A stretch of 39,552 bases of DNA from Sphingomonas asaccharolytica NBRC 15499. Its GTDB lineage: Bacteria > Pseudomonadota > Alphaproteobacteria > Sphingomonadales > Sphingomonadaceae. Below the pieces are notes generated by a model. It made no database searches. It worked only from the letters and a program-made list of their open reading frames with translations, and was not told the origin of the DNA. Made by a program: the position numbers and the translations under genes. Below, piece by piece: positions 1 to 9,182 of the stretch; position 1 is the first letter of the stretch, and each line of letters starts with the position of its first letter. Where the stretch lies: contig NZ_BCYU01000041.1 in assembly GCF_001598355.1 (NCBI RefSeq), positions 1 to 39,552 on the forward strand. Direction: 5' to 3'.

Positions 1-1154
1 CGGGCGCGACGCCGGCACCCGGGGACAAGGTCCGGCTCGGCGTGATCGGCACCGGTTCGCGCGGCAAGACGCTGGTCCAGAACATCCTGAAGACGCGCAA
101 CTGCATGATCGCGGCGTTGTGCGACCATTACGAGCCGCATCTCGCCGAAGGGCGCAAACTGGTCCCTGCGGGGACGCGCACCTATGCCGACCACCGGGCG
201 ATGCTGGATGCGGGCGGACTGGACGCGGTGGTGATCGCCACGCCGCTCGATCTCCACGCGCGCCATACCTTCGATGCGCTGGACGCCGGCCTGCATGTCT
301 GGTGCGAGAAGTCGATGGCGCGCACGATCGCCGATTGCGGAGCGATGGTCGAGCGCGCGCGGCGGGCCGGCAAGGTGCTGCAGATCGGACATCAGCGGAT
401 GTTCCACCCGACCTATCTCAACGCCCTGAAACGCGTGAAGGCGGGAGAGATCGGGCCGATCACGCAGATCCGGGCAAGCTGGCACCGCAACAACAGCTGG
501 CGCCGCCCGGTGCCGCCGGGCGGCAGCGAGCGCGAGACCAACTGGCGACTCTATCACGATCGTTCGGCCGGGCTGATGACCGAGCTGGCGACGCACCAGC
601 TGCAGGTCGGCAACTGGTTCCTCGACGGCGTACCCACCCGCGTGATCGGCTCGGGCAGCCTTTGTTTCTGGAAGGATGGGCGCGACGTCTATGACCATGT
701 CGCCCTGGTCTATGAATATTCGGGCGGCCGGAAGTTCGTCTATACCTCGCTGCTCAACAACGCGCGCTACGGCTGTGAGGAGCAGATCCAGGGCAGCAAG
801 GGCACGATCGAGCCCGAACTGGGCCGCATCTATCAGGAAGTGCCGCCCAAGGTCCTGGCGCTCGAACGGATGCGTGAGGACATCAAGCGCGGCCACAAGC
901 GCACCGTGCCGATCGGGGGCGCCACCTGGTTCCCCGAATTGCCGGTGACGACGCCGGGTGAATCGCTCGGCTGGGGGCAGTTTGACGAGACCATGCTGCA
1001 ATTCGAGGGATTCGGCGAAGCGGTGCGGGTGAACAAGCCGCTGCCGGGCCTGCTACAGCAAGCGTACAATGCCAGCGTCGCGTCTCTACTCGGCGAGCAG
1101 GCGATGGACAGCGGCCAAGCGATGACCTGGCCGACGTCGCTGGTGACGATCTGA
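1..1154 (+). CDS. Gfo/Idh/MocA-family oxidoreductase, 5'-truncated by window edge
   Basis: This is a NAD(P)-dependent sugar or polyol dehydrogenase-type protein. The frame is open from the first bases, so the true start lies upstream and the GTG at 42 is internal. A Rossmann nucleotide-binding motif (GVIGTGSRG) sits at the visible N-terminus, followed by the beta-strand VVIATP and the family Lys in WCEKSMA, which corresponds to the usual EKP. The C-terminal sheet domain contains the segment GLMTELATHQ, where the family has its substrate-binding His. The upstream residues (GATPAPGDK) look like a linker after a signal peptide, which would suggest an exported protein, but the signal itself is not visible. 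It is followed 50 bases later by a second member of the same family, so the two probably form a pair in one operon. The substrate is unknown. Confidence 0.9.
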   Translation, partial: GATPAPGDKVRLGVIGTGSRGKTLVQNILKTRNCMIAALCDHYEPHLAEGRKLVPAGTRTYADHRAMLDAGGLDAVVIATPLDLHARHTFDALDAGLHVWCEKSMARTIADCGAMVERARRAGKVLQIGHQRMFHPTYLNALKRVKAGEIGPITQIRASWHRNNSWRRPVPPGGSERETNWRLYHDRSAGLMTELATHQLQVGNWFLDGVPTRVIGSGSLCFWKDGRDVYDHVALVYEYSGGRKFVYTSLLNNARYGCEEQIQGSKGTIEPELGRIYQEVPPKVLALERMREDIKRGHKRTVPIGGATWFPELPVTTPGESLGWGQFDETMLQFEGFGEAVRVNKPLPGLLQQAYNASVASLLGEQAMDSGQAMTWPTSLVTI

Positions 1155-1204
1155 CGAGCGATCTTTTCGTTTTCATCGGCGCCGCGGTGCCACGACAAGA
1201 GGAT

Positions 1205-2359
1205 ATGACAGTGACCAGCAATCGTCGCGACCTTCTCGGCCTGGGCCTTTCCGCAGGGCTCGTCGGCTTCGCCGCGGAGGCGTTTGGGCAATCGGCCACG
1301 CGGGGCGACGCGCCGATCGAGGGGGCGGTAGCGCGTCCGGCGCCCGAGGCGAAGTATCGCGTGCCGTTCGCGGTGATCGGGCTCGACCACAACCACATCT
1401 ATGGCATCACTGACGCGGTCATTCGGGGCGGCGGCGTCCTCACCGCCTTCCATGCGACCGATCCCGGTCAGATCGCGATGTTCCGCAAGCGCTATGGCGA
1501 TGTGAAGCTCGCCCGGTCGGAGGACGAGATCATCGAGGATCGCAAGATCAAGCTCGTCTGCAGCGCGGCCGTCCCTAGCCTGCGCGCGCCACTCGGCATC
1601 CGCGTGATGCGTGCGGGCAAGGACTATCTCAGCGACAAGGCGGCGGTGACGACGCTGCAACAGCTTGCCGACGTGCGCCGCGCGATCAAGGAAACCGGCC
1701 GCAAGTTCGCGGTGATGTATTCCGAACGGCTCGAGGTGCCGGCGGCGGTGATGGCCGGGCAATTGGTCCATGACGGCGCGATCGGGCGAGTCATCCAGAC
1801 GATCAATATCGCTCCCCATCGCCTGGCCGCGCCCTCACGGCCCGACTGGTTCTGGGACCCCGCGCGCAACGGCGGCATCTTGACCGACGTCGGTAGCCAC
1901 CAGGCCGACCAGTTCGTCTATCTGACGGGCAGCAAGACAGCGAAAGTCGTCGCGTCGCAAACCGGCAATTTCGGGAATCCGGATCATCCCAAGTTCCAGG
2001 ACTTCGGCGACATGGTCCTCCATGGCGACGGTGGCGTCGGCTATGTCCGGGTCGACTGGTTCACGCCCGACGGCCTGCCGACCTGGGGCGACGGACGGCT
2101 CTTCATCCTCGGCACCGAAGGCTATATCGAGCTGCGCAAATATGTGGACATTCAGGGGCGGCCTGGCGGCAACCACCTGTTTCTCGCCGACAAGAAGGGC
2201 ACGCGCTACCTCGATTGTTCGAAAGTGCCGTTGCCGTTCGGCCCGCAATTCGTCACCGACATCGTCGAGCGCACGTCGGTGGCGCAGGATCAGGAAGGGG
2301 CGCTGCTTGCCGCCGAATTGGTGCTGACCGCGACCGAGCACGCCACCAGCGCGACCTAA
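1205..2359 (+). CDS. Gfo/Idh/MocA-family oxidoreductase with Tat-type signal
   Basis: This is a second oxidoreductase of the Gfo/Idh/MocA fold, about 384 residues. The N-terminus carries a twin-arginine motif (SNRRDLLGLG) and a hydrophobic stretch ending near AFGQ, which fits folded export with the cofactor bound. The Rossmann region is FAVIGLDHNH and is less canonical than in its neighbour. The usual EKP appears as SDKAA, keeping the Lys, and the GGILTDVGSHQ segment supplies the family Asp and His. I chose ATG 1205; an AGAGGA box precedes it closely, so GTG 1211, two codons on and better spaced, is also possible. GTG 1187 is less likely because it would bury the Tat motif further inside. The reading frame ends at TAA 2357-2359, and the acyl-CoA synthetase remnant begins directly after it in the same frame. 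Confidence 0.88.
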   Translation: MTVTSNRRDLLGLGLSAGLVGFAAEAFGQSATRGDAPIEGAVARPAPEAKYRVPFAVIGLDHNHIYGITDAVIRGGGVLTAFHATDPGQIAMFRKRYGDVKLARSEDEIIEDRKIKLVCSAAVPSLRAPLGIRVMRAGKDYLSDKAAVTTLQQLADVRRAIKETGRKFAVMYSERLEVPAAVMAGQLVHDGAIGRVIQTINIAPHRLAAPSRPDWFWDPARNGGILTDVGSHQADQFVYLTGSKTAKVVASQTGNFGNPDHPKFQDFGDMVLHGDGGVGYVRVDWFTPDGLPTWGDGRLFILGTEGYIELRKYVDIQGRPGGNHLFLADKKGTRYLDCSKVPLPFGPQFVTDIVERTSVAQDQEGALLAAELVLTATEHATSAT

Positions 2360-2916
2360 GGCGCCGAGCGGGGGCTGAGCATCCGCGATCAGCGGGGCAA
2401 TATCTGCCCGCCCGGCATGGTGGGCGAAATCTTCTTCGCCGCCGAAACCGCGACGCGTTTCCACTATATCGGCGCCGATCCCCGGCTGGATCGTGAGGGA
2501 TGTATGTCGCTCGGCTATCTCGGCTATCTCGATGAGGACGGTTATCTCTTCCTCTCGGACCGGCGGACCGACATGATCCTGCGCGGTGGCGTCAACATCT
2601 ATCCAGCGGAAGTCGAAGCGGTCCTGGTCGAACATCCCGCGATTGCGGACGCGGTGGTGCTGGGCCTGCCGAGCGAAGACTATGGTGTGCGCGTCCACGC
2701 CATCGTGCACCTGGCGAACGGCCTGTCGCCAAAAGAAATCGACGCCTTCGTCCGCGCGCGGCTGGTAAGTCAGAAGTGTCCCGAAAGCTACGAAATGTCG
2801 ATGCCGCGCTACGCGACGAAGCGGGCAAGGTGCGTCGCGCGGCCTTGCGCGACGAGCGTCTTGCCTGGCTCGCCGAAGGCAAGGGCTTCGCAGTCACGGT
2901 GTCGCGAAGCGCCTGA
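2360..2916 (+). pseudogene. C-terminal remnant of AMP-forming acyl-CoA synthetase, frameshifted
   Basis: The translated stretch matches the C-terminal third of acyl-CoA synthetases (ANL superfamily). It has the hinge and loop segment GYLDEDGYLFLSDRRTDMI followed by GGVNIYPAEVEAVL and a small C-terminal domain. No start codon, adenylate-binding P-loop or N-terminal domain is present, and the homology begins immediately after the stop of the upstream oxidoreductase. Near 2797 the frame breaks: reading on in frame gives unrelated Arg-rich sequence, while the +2 frame continues the homology as VDAALRDEAGKVRRAALRD and ends at TGA 2914-2916. The catalytic Lys of the A10 motif would be the K in this shifted part. 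A 5' deletion plus a 1-base frameshift make a functional enzyme very unlikely. A sequencing error could explain the frameshift but not the missing N-terminus. Confidence 0.85.
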
Positions 2917-2944
2917 CACGGCCGCGTGAATATGGAGCAGGTCA

Positions 2945-4060
2945 TCAACCGCTCAGGATCAGGTCGTCGCCTGATCGGGCGAAACTGGTCGACAATCCCT
3001 CGGCGGCAGAGACCTCGGTCAGATAGGCTTCGACGCGCGCGAACCGGGGATCGGTCGCCGATAGGGGGGTGGGGCTGCTATCGTCGCCAACCCAACAAGG
3101 GCGAAACCGCGTCTCCACAATCGCGCTATGGCGGACGACGAGCCGGGCGATGCCGGTGATCCTGGTTTCCTCGGGCAGCATGTAACTCGACTCGAGCGAC
3201 CAGTCGGGATTGAGGCTGACGAGATGGCGAAAGGAGTCGGTCCGTACGATCGCCGGATCGAATATATGAGGTTGCTCGATCGCGAAATTGCCCAGGCTGT
3301 AGAAGATCGGCTTGCCGCGGCGAAATTCGATTCCCTTCATCAGATGCGGATGATGTCCCAGGATCGCATCGGCGCCGGCGTCGATCGCGGCGTGCGCGAC
3401 CTGGCGTTGGTAATCCGCCAGCGCGCCGCGCACCATGTGGATGCCCCAATGGAGCGAGACGAGGACGATATCGGCCTGGTCGCGCGCGTCCCCGATGGCG
3501 GCGACGAGCGCGGCGAGATCCTCCGGGTCGGCATAGGTGCGCACCCGCGGCATCGTGCCCGGCTGGTCGAGTTCGATCTGCTCGTAGAGCGTGTGCGCCC
3601 ATATCGGCGCGCATCCGGGGCGGTCGGGGCCGGCGGCATAGCCGGCCGGGAGGATCGCACTCGCCGCGATCAGCGCGACGCGTATGCCGTCATGATCCTG
3701 GAACACGGGCGCGCGCGCCGCCACCAGATTCGGCCCGGCGCCGGCGATCAGCAATCCTGCGGCACGACCATGTTCCAGCGTGTCGGCGAATGCCTCATAT
3801 CCCCAATCCAGGCAGTGATTCCCGGCGAACGACATCATCGTGAAGCCCGCTTGGGCCAGCGCGGGCGCCAGTGCGGCCGGCGATCGCATGGCCAGCTTCG
3901 CATTATGGACCGGACTGCCGCGATCCGACAAGACCGCCTCGAGCTGGCCGAACACGATCGGGGCGGCACACAACAGATCGGCGACGCCGGCGAACATCGA
4001 ACCGAGATCGTCCCGCTTGGCGGCGACGTCACCCACGGCCTGGATCAGGAAATCGCTCAT
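2945..4060 (-). CDS. CapA-family (PGA_cap) metallophosphatase-fold protein, copy 1
   Basis: This 371-residue protein has the CapA/PgsA calcineurin-like fold. Family signatures are visible in order: AVGDVA with the first metal Asp (residue 11), FGQLE (Glu 41), FAGNHCLDWG (Asn-His, residues 81-82), SLHWGIH, the GHHPH metal motif and YSLGNF. There is no signal peptide or N-terminal membrane anchor, unlike capsule-linked CapA, so a cytoplasmic enzyme is more likely than a role in polyglutamate export. The start ATG overlaps the stop of the upstream MFS gene by 4 bases, so the two are translationally coupled. A second copy at 33607-34725 has nearly the same length and shares long blocks such as RPGCAP and AHTxYEQIExDQPGT. 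The reaction is unknown; hydrolysis of a phospho- or amide-type bond in a catabolic intermediate is a guess. Confidence 0.87.
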   Translation of the reverse strand: MSDFLIQAVGDVAAKRDDLGSMFAGVADLLCAAPIVFGQLEAVLSDRGSPVHNAKLAMRSPAALAPALAQAGFTMMSFAGNHCLDWGYEAFADTLEHGRAAGLLIAGAGPNLVAARAPVFQDHDGIRVALIAASAILPAGYAAGPDRPGCAPIWAHTLYEQIELDQPGTMPRVRTYADPEDLAALVAAIGDARDQADIVLVSLHWGIHMVRGALADYQRQVAHAAIDAGADAILGHHPHLMKGIEFRRGKPIFYSLGNFAIEQPHIFDPAIVRTDSFRHLVSLNPDWSLESSYMLPEETRITGIARLVVRHSAIVETRFRPCWVGDDSSPTPLSATDPRFARVEAYLTEVSAAEGLSTSFARSGDDLILSG

Positions 4061-5328
4061 GCGGCTGGCTCAGCCGCCGAGTCGCCGCGGCGAAGCGACA
4101 ATATGATCGCCGCGGCGATCAGCAGGATGCCGGCGATGAGCCAGGTTGGCCCGCCGAATCCGCCGCTCGCCTGGCGGACCAGCCCGACCAGTTGCGGGAT
4201 GATCAGCCCGCCCGAGCTCCCCGCGATGTTGATCGCCACCGCACCGACGGCGAACGTCGCCGGCGTGAATATGCGTGTCGGCAGCGCCCAGAACGCTCCT
4301 TGCGCCGCGCCGAGCGCGGTTCCGGCGACGAACAGCGCGATCAACCCCGGCACGGTCGGTCCCGCGAGCGACGCGGCGGTGATCGCGGCGGCGGCGGTCG
4401 CTGCCGGCAGCGCGATATGCAGATAGCGCTCGCCCGTCCGGTCCGAATGGCGCGAATTGACATAGATGCCGCAGACGTTTCCCAGCCAGGGCAGCGCGTT
4501 GACCAGCCCGATCTCGAACGGCGTCAAAGCGGTCATCTGCTTCACTACCTGGGGTAGCCAGAAGATGATGCCGTACGATCCCGACAGCAGGCAGAACCAT
4601 GACAAAGCCGATAGCCAGACCAATGGTCGCTTCAGCACGCTCCAGTCGTTGCGCTGTGCGGTGTTCGCGCGATTGGCGGCGTTATCGGCAAGCCACGCCT
4701 TCTCCTCCGCGCTGAGCCAGTCGGCCTGATCGGGTCGGTCAGGGAAGTAGAACAGCGCGGCGGCGCCGAACAACAATGTGGGTAATGCTTCGCCCAGGAA
4801 CATCCAGCGCCAACCGGAGAGACCGATCGGCGGCGCCATCTCCATGAGCCAGCCCGAGAGCGGACCGCCGATGACGATCGACAGCGGGATCGCAATCATC
4901 GGCAACGCAAAGGTGGTTGCGCGCTCGCGCTCGGTCGCGAACTGGCTGAGATAGAGTACGATGCCGGGAGCCAGCCCGCCTTCGGCAAAGCCGAGCAGGA
5001 TGCGGAGCACGTAGAACTCGGTATGGCTGGTGATGAACGCCATGCCGCCCGCGCACACTCCCCAGATCAGCGCGCTGATCGCCATCCAGCGCCGCATCCC
5101 GATTCGCTGGAGCAGCAGCACGCTGGGATATTGACCCGCCAGGAAGCCGACGAACACGATGCCGGCGCCGAAACCGTATTGCGCTGGGGAAAAGCCCAGA
5201 TCGGCATTCATCTGCAACGCCGCGAAACTGACGTTCACGCGGTCGATCGAACTCAGCAACATGAACAGGATCGCCGGCATTGCGAGTCGCCAGCGTATCC
5301 TCACCGCCATCGCCGCCAGATCGACCAT
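4057..5328 (-). CDS. MFS transporter, anion:cation symporter-like
   Basis: This is an inner-membrane major facilitator protein of about 423 residues with roughly 12 hydrophobic segments. The SSIDRVNVSFA segment in the first helix region, the loop RIGMRRWMA and the GFAEGGLAPGIVLYLSQF block resemble the anion:cation symporter group, which carries sugar acids, phthalate and other organic anions. Long N-terminal extensions are possible, but ATG 5328 follows a strong GGAGGGGAGA ribosome site and gives the normal family N-terminus, so I prefer it. The gene reads leftward and is coupled to the CapA-like gene by an ATGA overlap. It is divergent from the MmgE/PrpD gene, with a LacI-type operator between them. 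An organic acid is the likely substrate, but its identity cannot be read from the sequence. Confidence 0.88.
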   Translation of the reverse strand: MVDLAAMAVRIRWRLAMPAILFMLLSSIDRVNVSFAALQMNADLGFSPAQYGFGAGIVFVGFLAGQYPSVLLLQRIGMRRWMAISALIWGVCAGGMAFITSHTEFYVLRILLGFAEGGLAPGIVLYLSQFATERERATTFALPMIAIPLSIVIGGPLSGWLMEMAPPIGLSGWRWMFLGEALPTLLFGAAALFYFPDRPDQADWLSAEEKAWLADNAANRANTAQRNDWSVLKRPLVWLSALSWFCLLSGSYGIIFWLPQVVKQMTALTPFEIGLVNALPWLGNVCGIYVNSRHSDRTGERYLHIALPAATAAAAITAASLAGPTVPGLIALFVAGTALGAAQGAFWALPTRIFTPATFAVGAVAINIAGSSGGLIIPQLVGLVRQASGGFGGPTWLIAGILLIAAAIILSLRRGDSAAEPAA

Positions 5329-5404
5329 TCTCCCCTCCGACATTGTCATGTCCTGTAACAATTTTCTCGACAGGCTCATTGCCGATGCGGCAAGGGAGTG
5401 CAAC

Positions 5405-5418
5405 CGAAAGCGCTTGCA
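5405..5418. promoter_or_regulatory. LacI-type operator, site A
   Basis: The sequence CGAAAGCGCTTGCA is a near-perfect palindrome around a central CG, as for LacI/GalR-family operators. It lies between the divergent MFS and MmgE/PrpD genes. A leftward promoter candidate, TTGCAC (5403-5398), 17 bases, AATGAG (5380-5375), abuts it. The same palindrome recurs at 6827, 35920, 36970 and 36980. Confidence 0.72.
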
Positions 5419-5431
5419 TAAGGAAAGCGGG

Positions 5432-6826
5432 GTGGTCGAATCCGGCGGATTGAGTGAGCGCATCGCCGAGCATGTCGCGGGCTTTGCGGCCGATCGCCTG
5501 CCCGAGAGCGCGATCCATGCCGCGAAGCGCGCGCTGCTCGACGGCGTGGGCGTGATGCTCGCCGCTAGCGGGATGAGCCCGGAAGTCGAGCCGTTTGTCG
5601 CTTATGCGGCCACGGGAAACGGCGGCGCGAGCATATTCGGCCGCGGCATCACGACGTCCGCCTCGCTCGCTGCGTTGGCGAACGGCGCGATGGCGCATGC
5701 GCTCGACTTCGAGGATGCGTTCGATCCCGCGCCGTGCCATCCCGATGCCTCGCTGCTACCGGCGGCGCTCGCCCTGCTGCAGACCCGTGCGCCAACCACG
5801 GGCCGCGATTTCCTTGCCGCGATCGCGATCGGTTGCGATCTGGTGTGCCGCCTGGGGCTGGCGTTGCGGCGTGAGATGGAGGCGGGTGGCTGGTATCCAC
5901 CGCCGATCCTCGGCCTGTTCGGCGCCAGCGCCGCGGCGGCGCGGCTTGTGCGGCTCGATGCGCGGCAAACGCTCGACGCCTTGTCGCTGGCGCTCTGCCA
6001 GGCTGGCGTTCCGGGCGAGATCAAGCATAGTCGCGATACCGTCATCCGCGCCGTCCGCGAGGCGCTGCCTGCGGAGGCGGCGGTGCGCGCCGCGCTTCTC
6101 GCGGCGGCGGGCGTCCGCGGATTCGACGCACCGTTCGAAGGGAAGGGCGGCTTCTACCGCCTCTATGCCGACGGCGCCTACGATCCCGCGGCGATCCTCG
6201 ACGGGCTGGGCGAGCATTTCTGGATCGAGCAACTGAGCTTCAAGAAATGGCCGGCGTGCCGTGGCACACACCCCTTCATCGAGGCGGTCCAGGCGCTTCG
6301 CGCCACGCACGGGATCGCGCCTGACGACGTGGCATCGATCCTCGCCACGGGAAGCGACGTACAGGTCATGCTCGCCGAGCCGATCGAGCGTAAGCGCGCG
6401 CCGAGCGTCGCGATCGACGCCAAATTCTCGATCCCCTTCACGATCGCGGCGGCGATGATCGACCGGGAGGTGACGCTCGACAGCTTCGACGCGGCATCGC
6501 TCGCCGATCGCGGCAAACTGGCGCTGGCCGCCAAAGTCGGGTTCGAACGGCAAGCCGATTGGGGCCGCGATCGCGCCGCTTCCGGAACGGTCCGGATCGC
6601 GACGACCGACGGACGAGTCCTGGAGGCCGAAGTCGACATGGCGGTCGGCCATTTCTCGCGGCCGATCGACGATGCCGCGCTCGAAGCCAAGTTCCTCGCC
6701 TGCGCGGCGCGCGCGCGCCAGCCATTGTCCCCTCGCGCGGCGGCCGATCTCGCCACCGCGATATGGACTCTCGACGCGAGTGAGGACGCCCGAGCCGCGC
6801 TCGGGGAAATTTGCTATACGACATAA
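5432..6826 (+). CDS. MmgE/PrpD family protein
   Basis: This is a 464-residue member of the MmgE/PrpD family, which includes 2-methylcitrate dehydratase and cis-aconitate decarboxylase. Typical features are the N-terminal helical domain (RALLDGVGVML), the NGAMAHALDFEDAF block with the conserved His and Asp, and the second-domain segment FKKWPACRGTHPFIEA. The frame is open far upstream into the MFS gene, but GTG 5432 follows an AGGAAA box at about 5 bases spacing and gives a family-like start; TTG 5450 is an alternative. The LacI-type operator at 5405-5418 lies directly before it, and a second one begins at the base after its TAA. Its probable role is a dehydration, isomerisation or decarboxylation of a carboxylic acid; the substrate is not known. 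Confidence 0.9.
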   Translation: MVESGGLSERIAEHVAGFAADRLPESAIHAAKRALLDGVGVMLAASGMSPEVEPFVAYAATGNGGASIFGRGITTSASLAALANGAMAHALDFEDAFDPAPCHPDASLLPAALALLQTRAPTTGRDFLAAIAIGCDLVCRLGLALRREMEAGGWYPPPILGLFGASAAAARLVRLDARQTLDALSLALCQAGVPGEIKHSRDTVIRAVREALPAEAAVRAALLAAAGVRGFDAPFEGKGGFYRLYADGAYDPAAILDGLGEHFWIEQLSFKKWPACRGTHPFIEAVQALRATHGIAPDDVASILATGSDVQVMLAEPIERKRAPSVAIDAKFSIPFTIAAAMIDREVTLDSFDAASLADRGKLALAAKVGFERQADWGRDRAASGTVRIATTDGRVLEAEVDMAVGHFSRPIDDAALEAKFLACAARARQPLSPRAAADLATAIWTLDASEDARAALGEICYTT

Positions 6827-6864
6827 TGAAAACGCTTGCACGGCGCCGCTGGATGTTAGATATG
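6827..6864 (+). promoter_or_regulatory. Promoter with overlapping LacI-type operator, site B
   Basis: The operator TGAAAACGCTTGCA occupies 6827-6840, immediately after the MmgE/PrpD stop codon. Its last bases form a candidate -35 box TTGCAC (6836-6841), followed by a 17-base spacer and GATATG (6859-6864). A repressor bound here would block transcription of the TonB receptor at 6909. A short hairpin (GCCGG, GTA, CCGGC) follows at 6876-6888 in the leader. Confidence 0.68.
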
Positions 6865-6908
6865 TCACATAACTAGCCGGGTACCGGCGACATCCTGGGG
6901 AGGACGAC

Positions 6909-9149
6909 GTGCAGCAGACATTCGGCGACCGGACTCGCCTGCTTCTTGGTGTAGCGGGGATTGCGTTGATCGCAGGCCTGCCCGGGGCGGCGATGGCGCA
7001 AACCGCCGCCGCGGAAGACAAGGTGACCAGCCCGTCGTCGCCGCCCGCCGAAGCGCCCTTGCCGCCGCAGAGCGACCAGCAGCAAAGCGGGTTGGCCGAC
7101 ATCGTCATCACCGCGGAGCGTCGTACCCAGAGCTTGCAGCAGGTGCCGATTGCCGCCACCGTGCTCGACGCTGCCGACCTGTCGCGCAAGGGAGTCGCCG
7201 GTGTCGCGGACCTGCAATCGGTGGCGCCGTCGGTGGCGATCAACACCTATAACCGCTCGACCTTCATCAACATCCGCGGCGTCGGCATCGCGCAGTCGGC
7301 GCCGACCTCCAATCCCGGCGTCGCTTTCTACATCGACGGGCAGTTGATTCCCCATGAGCAGTTCATCGCGCCTAGCTTTTTCGACATCGGATCGATCGAG
7401 GTGCTGCGCGGGCCGCAGGGAACGCTGACCGGGCAGAATTCGACCGGCGGTGCGGTTTACGTGCGCACGCCGGATCCCGATTTCGACAAGAATTCGGGCT
7501 ATATCGACGGCACTTATGGCAGCTACAACGCGCTGAAGGTCGTCGGCGCGCTCAACGTCGCGTTCAGCGACCAGGTCGCGTTGCGCGTCGCGGCGGTCCG
7601 CGACCAGCGTGACAGCTTCACCAACAATATCGGTCCGAGCCCGAGCGATCCCGGCAATCTGAAATTGTGGGCGGGTCGCATGAATCTTGCCATCCGGTCG
7701 CCCGACGACGTTCTGCGCGCGAACCTCAGGATCGACTATTTCGACAGCAAGTCGGACAATAACGCGGTCAAGCGCCGTGGCGATGCGATCACCAATCCAT
7801 TCATCATCGAAGAGGATGCCCGCTCGTTCCAGAACCAGCATGGCGGCAAGATTTCGGGCGAGACCAAGCTCAAACTCAGCGACGGAATCGATCTGCGCAC
7901 GATCTTCTCGTACCAGGACTTCAAGACGACCGACCAGACCGACGGCGATCGCAGCGCGACCGCGCTGCCGCGTCCTCCCGCTTCTGCCGTCGGGCGCGTC
8001 AGCCTGGTCAGCACCGCGATCAATACCTTCACCGGCGAAGTGAACCTGTTGTCGAGCGGGCAGCGCGACTTCAACTGGGTGGTCGGCGCCTTCTATCTCG
8101 ATGAGACGGTCGCTGTGCTGTCGCAGCGCGACAACAATCACACGACCGACTTCTTCTCGTCGACCTCGACCTTCAAGACCAATGCCAACAACACCACAAA
8201 ATCGGTGTTCGGCCAGGTAAACTGGTTCGTGGCCAAGCCGCTCGAGCTGATCGCCGGCCTGCGCTATTCGGACGATCGCCAAGTCTATAACCGGATCATC
8301 CCGGCAGGGCCGACGCCGCCCGGTCTGGGCCCGGTCGGCGTGCAGCACTCGACCAAGCTCACCGGCAAGCTCGGCATCAATTATCACCTCGGCAAGAACC
8401 TGCTCTATGTGACCGCTTCGGAGGGTTACAAGGCCGGCGGCGTCAACCTGACGATCGGCACGCCCAATTTCCGGCCGGAAAAGAACCGCGTCTATGAAGC
8501 CGGCTTCAAGACCCAGTTCCTCGACAATCAACTGCGGGTGAACGGCGACGTCTTCTATTCGCGCTATTCGGACATCCAGCTGTCGAGCCTGACCGGCGGG
8601 CTGCCGGTCACGCAGAATGCGGCGCGGGGCAAATCCTACGGCGCCGAGCTCGAAGTGACCGGCCAGTTCGGCGGCCTCGCTCTCAACGCCGGCGGCGGCT
8701 ATCTCCACGCGCGCTTCGACGGCAGCAGCTGCATCACCGACACCAATCTCGCCGGCACCGATCCGGGCTGCCCGGCAGGGCTGCGGCTGGTGCCCGGCGG
8801 GCGCGTGCTCCCGTTCGCGCCGGAATGGACGATCAACGGTGGCGTCCAATACGAGATTCCGCTCGGCGGCGATAACATGTCGCTGACGCCGCGAGTGCAA
8901 TGGTCGTACGTGTCGGAACAGGTCGCGACGCCGTTCCCCAGCTTCAACACGATCGTTCCAGAGCACAATGTCTTCGATGCGCGGCTGACCTTCCAGATCA
9001 ACCGCAATTACAAGCTCGAAGGCTTCGTGATGAACTTTACCGATCGGCGCTACATCGCGTCGCAGTTGCAGAATTCATCGAGCGCGGACGGCGGCAGCAT
9101 CTATGGCGCGCCGCGTACCTGGGGAATTCGCGCGGTGGCGAAGTTCTGA
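6909..9149 (+). CDS. TonB-dependent outer-membrane receptor 1
   Basis: This is a 746-residue TonB-dependent receptor. It starts at GTG 6909 after a GGGGAGGA ribosome site, with a signal peptide ending at AMA-Q near residue 28. A TonB-box-like ADIVITA follows, then the plug domain with the IRGVGI and RGPQGTLTGQNSTGG motifs. The beta-barrel ends in a terminal Phe (AVAKF), as expected for BAM-dependent assembly. The sequence resembles the broad group of sphingomonad receptors for organic substrates rather than siderophore receptors, but this is a loose assignment. A LacI-type operator overlaps its promoter, and a secreted cytochrome and an OmpA-like gene follow it closely. It probably imports the substrate that the LacI regulator controls. 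Confidence 0.93.
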   Translation: MQQTFGDRTRLLLGVAGIALIAGLPGAAMAQTAAAEDKVTSPSSPPAEAPLPPQSDQQQSGLADIVITAERRTQSLQQVPIAATVLDAADLSRKGVAGVADLQSVAPSVAINTYNRSTFINIRGVGIAQSAPTSNPGVAFYIDGQLIPHEQFIAPSFFDIGSIEVLRGPQGTLTGQNSTGGAVYVRTPDPDFDKNSGYIDGTYGSYNALKVVGALNVAFSDQVALRVAAVRDQRDSFTNNIGPSPSDPGNLKLWAGRMNLAIRSPDDVLRANLRIDYFDSKSDNNAVKRRGDAITNPFIIEEDARSFQNQHGGKISGETKLKLSDGIDLRTIFSYQDFKTTDQTDGDRSATALPRPPASAVGRVSLVSTAINTFTGEVNLLSSGQRDFNWVVGAFYLDETVAVLSQRDNNHTTDFFSSTSTFKTNANNTTKSVFGQVNWFVAKPLELIAGLRYSDDRQVYNRIIPAGPTPPGLGPVGVQHSTKLTGKLGINYHLGKNLLYVTASEGYKAGGVNLTIGTPNFRPEKNRVYEAGFKTQFLDNQLRVNGDVFYSRYSDIQLSSLTGGLPVTQNAARGKSYGAELEVTGQFGGLALNAGGGYLHARFDGSSCITDTNLAGTDPGCPAGLRLVPGGRVLPFAPEWTINGGVQYEIPLGGDNMSLTPRVQWSYVSEQVATPFPSFNTIVPEHNVFDARLTFQINRNYKLEGFVMNFTDRRYIASQLQNSSSADGGSIYGAPRTWGIRAVAKF

Positions 9150-9182
9150 TCGGCCGTCGGCCGGAAGAGGAAAGGTAACCGC

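Noticed and set aside
1488..1502. Additional LacI-type site (CGCAAGCGCTATGG)
   Set aside because: It is inside the second oxidoreductase gene, matches only one half of the palindrome well and is explained by coding sequence.
833..1819. Open frame of 328 codons on the - strand
   Set aside because: It is antisense to both Gfo/Idh/MocA genes and has no recognisable motif.
2797..2916. Programmed frameshift in the acyl-CoA synthetase
   Set aside because: No slippery sequence is present at the break, and the whole N-terminal part of the gene is missing, so decay is the simpler reading.
6873..8966. Long open frame of 697 codons on the - strand
   Set aside because: It is antisense to TonB receptor 1, which has a ribosome site, signal peptide and full barrel. 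The antisense product has no fold signatures.
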